DNA of 6,538 nt, taken from Betaproteobacteria bacterium. Lineage in GTDB: Bacteria; Pseudomonadota; Gammaproteobacteria; Burkholderiales; Burkholderiaceae. This document shows positions 6,356 through 6,538 of this stretch, one piece after another. The notes below the pieces were generated by a model. That model ran no database searches and was not told the origin of the DNA. It was given only the letters and a program-made list of their open reading frames with translations. The DNA lies in assembly GCA_018969885.1 (NCBI GenBank), contig JAGWXN010000188.1:1-6538 (forward strand), read 5' to 3'. The stretch's first letter is position 1; each line of letters opens with the position of its first letter. Both the position numbers and the translations under genes were made by a program.

Positions 6356-6416
6356 ATTCCATCAGGGCCAGCAGTAAACCCAACTGCAAAACAGGCCGGA
6401 TATAGAACTGCAGCCT
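6356..6416 (+). other. Candidate donor-binding loop of the bridge RNA
   Basis: An inner hairpin forms from GGCC 6366-6369 with GGCC 6394-6397, and GCAGT 6371-6375 with ACTGC 6383-6387. The 3' side then reads GGATATAGAAC, whose ATATAGAA (6400-6407) equals the right donor end plus shared bases (6464-6471). The 5' side contains TCCAT (6358-6362), a short match to the complement of the left end just inside the junction, but it is offset from the core. The outer stem is not convincing. The 3' guide is well supported; the 5' guide and overall fold are tentative. Confidence 0.5.
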
Positions 6417-6443
6417 ATCTGTCCCAACACACCCAAAACGATC

Positions 6444-6472
6444 TTGGCAAACGGGAGGCGTCCATATAGAAC
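6444..6472 (+). promoter_or_regulatory. Outward -35 and half -10: promoter completed when IS ends are joined
   Basis: TTGGCA (6444-6449) is a 5/6 match to a sigma70 -35. In the circular IS, where the right end joins the left through one AGAA, a TAGAAT hexamer lies exactly 17 bp downstream. It is a 5/6 match to TATAAT, made partly of right-end and partly of left-end bases. Circle-junction promoters of this kind are known in the IS110 family and would drive the transposase. In the integrated copy the hexamer reads TAGAAC (6467-6472), a poorer match. TATAGA (6465-6470), with a 15-bp spacer, is an alternative. Weak outward transcription into the downstream gene is possible. Confidence 0.6.
6453..6465 (-). 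repeat. IS right subterminal inverted repeat (IRR)
   Basis: GGGAGGCGTCCAT is the exact reverse complement of 4953-4965. It ends 3 nt inside the proposed right end at 6468. It also lies within the spacer of the circle-junction promoter, so transposase or bridge RNA bound here could affect transcription. Confidence 0.95.
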
Positions 6473-6475
6473 CTC

Positions 6476-6538
6476 ATGGACATGCCGGTACGCAAGCGGC
6501 CGCCGAATCCGGCCGGACTCGAGCCCTACTCACGTCCC
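6476..6538 (+). CDS. Unidentified protein, N-terminal fragment; gene cut off from its ribosome-binding site by the IS
   Basis: Twenty-one codons are open to the window edge, beginning MDMPVRKRPPNPAGLEPYSR. The start is chosen because removal of the IS places AGGAGA (4942-4947) five bases before this ATG, directly after the M24 gene. An in-frame ATG two codons later (6482) is the alternative. In the uninterrupted state it would be the third gene of the binding protein-M24 operon. Too little is visible for a family call. The NPAGLEPYSRP stretch loosely recalls the N-terminus of RidA/YjgF-type proteins, but this is only a guess. Expression is probably reduced: the ribosome-binding site is gone, and the sequence just upstream of the ATG (CATATAGAACCTC) offers none. 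Confidence 0.6.
   Translation, partial: MDMPVRKRPPNPAGLEPYSRP

Larger units (their letters stand above)
6278..6420 (+). ncRNA. Candidate bridge RNA/seekRNA of the IS (boundaries approximate)
   Basis: In the IS1111 group the guide RNA is known to be encoded downstream of the transposase, and this region fits. Two successive stem-internal loop-stem units are visible. Loop 1 (6289-6350) carries sequences that match both halves of the target. Loop 2 (about 6356-6416) carries ATATAGAA, matching the right donor end. Both loops have AGAA at the end of their 3' strand, the same four bases shared by the two IS-target junctions. The RNA would bind the transposase and bring donor and target DNA together. 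The plus strand is inferred from the guide arrangement and from co-direction with the transposase. The 5' and 3' ends cannot be set from sequence alone. Confidence 0.75.
4946..6468 (+). mobile_element. IS110-family insertion sequence, IS1111 group, apparently complete
   Basis: An element of about 1.52 kb. It comprises a left end of about 215 nt, one transposase gene (5161-6186) and a right non-coding end of about 280 nt. The IS1111-group hallmark is present: perfect 13-bp subterminal inverted repeats, ATGGACGCCTCCC at 4953-4965 and its complement at 6453-6465. They sit 7 nt and 3 nt inside the proposed ends, as in described IS1111 members. There is no long target duplication; only AGAA is shared by both junctions (4945-4948 and 6468-6471), so the ends are exact only to within those 4 bp. 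The insertion separates the ribosome-binding site at 4942-4947 from the start codon at 6476. Intact repeats, transposase and right-end RNA suggest an element that was recently active or still is. It was not matched to a named IS. Confidence 0.92.

Noticed and set aside
6331..6408. AGGAGAATG in the right end as a gene start (22 codons)
   Set aside because: There is no spacing between AGGAGA and the ATG, the frame is short, and the sequence is explained as the guide loop.
6187..6465. CRISPR-like or tandem repeats in the right end
   Set aside because: There are no regularly spaced repeats. The recurring ATGAGG and AGAA are explained by the paired guide loops.

Overview
The window is GC-rich, densely packed bacterial DNA with short intergenic gaps. 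Codon use, the Dpp/Opp-type peptide-transport genes and an IS110/IS1111-type transposase suggest a Pseudomonadota genome, perhaps betaproteobacterial. The taxon is an inference from style, not from a marker gene.

Positions 1-1983 (minus strand) hold three tightly coupled genes of a peptide-type ABC importer: a DppB/OppB-like permease, a DppC/OppC-like permease and the first 42 codons of an ATPase that runs off the left edge. Each junction is a 4-bp ATGA stop/start overlap. Positions 1984-2068 are an 85-bp divergent promoter region in which the two candidate -10 hexamers overlap almost completely. On the plus strand follow the matching periplasmic solute-binding protein (2069-3652) and an M24-family metallopeptidase-like protein (GTG start at 3681, to 4934). 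Together these look like one import-and-hydrolysis module: the binding protein captures a peptide or peptide-like compound, the permeases and ATPase import it, and the M24 enzyme cleaves it in the cytoplasm. The substrate cannot be read from the sequence.

Positions 4946-6468 are an apparently complete IS1111-group insertion sequence of about 1.5 kb. It has 13-bp perfect subterminal inverted repeats (4953-4965 and 6453-6465), a full-length DEDD transposase (5161-6186), a structured left end, and a right-end non-coding region that folds like a bridge RNA/seekRNA. Removing the element restores a clean gene start: AGGAGA, 5 nt, then ATG at 6476. The IS has therefore landed between the ribosome-binding site and the start codon of a third plus-strand gene, of which only 21 codons are visible.

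The most notable result is that the right-end RNA can be decoded against its own insertion site. One side of an internal loop (6330-6337, CAGGAGAA) equals the left target plus the shared AGAA. The opposite side (6305-6310, ATGAGG) is complementary to the right target CCTCAT. A second loop carries ATATAGAA (6400-6407), which equals the right donor end plus the same AGAA. The right-end -35 (TTGGCA) and the joined ends would also make a 17-bp-spaced promoter, but only in the circular form. The left end carries a 19-bp perfect inverted repeat with two head-to-head consensus DnaA boxes, and a potential stem that buries the transposase ribosome-binding site.
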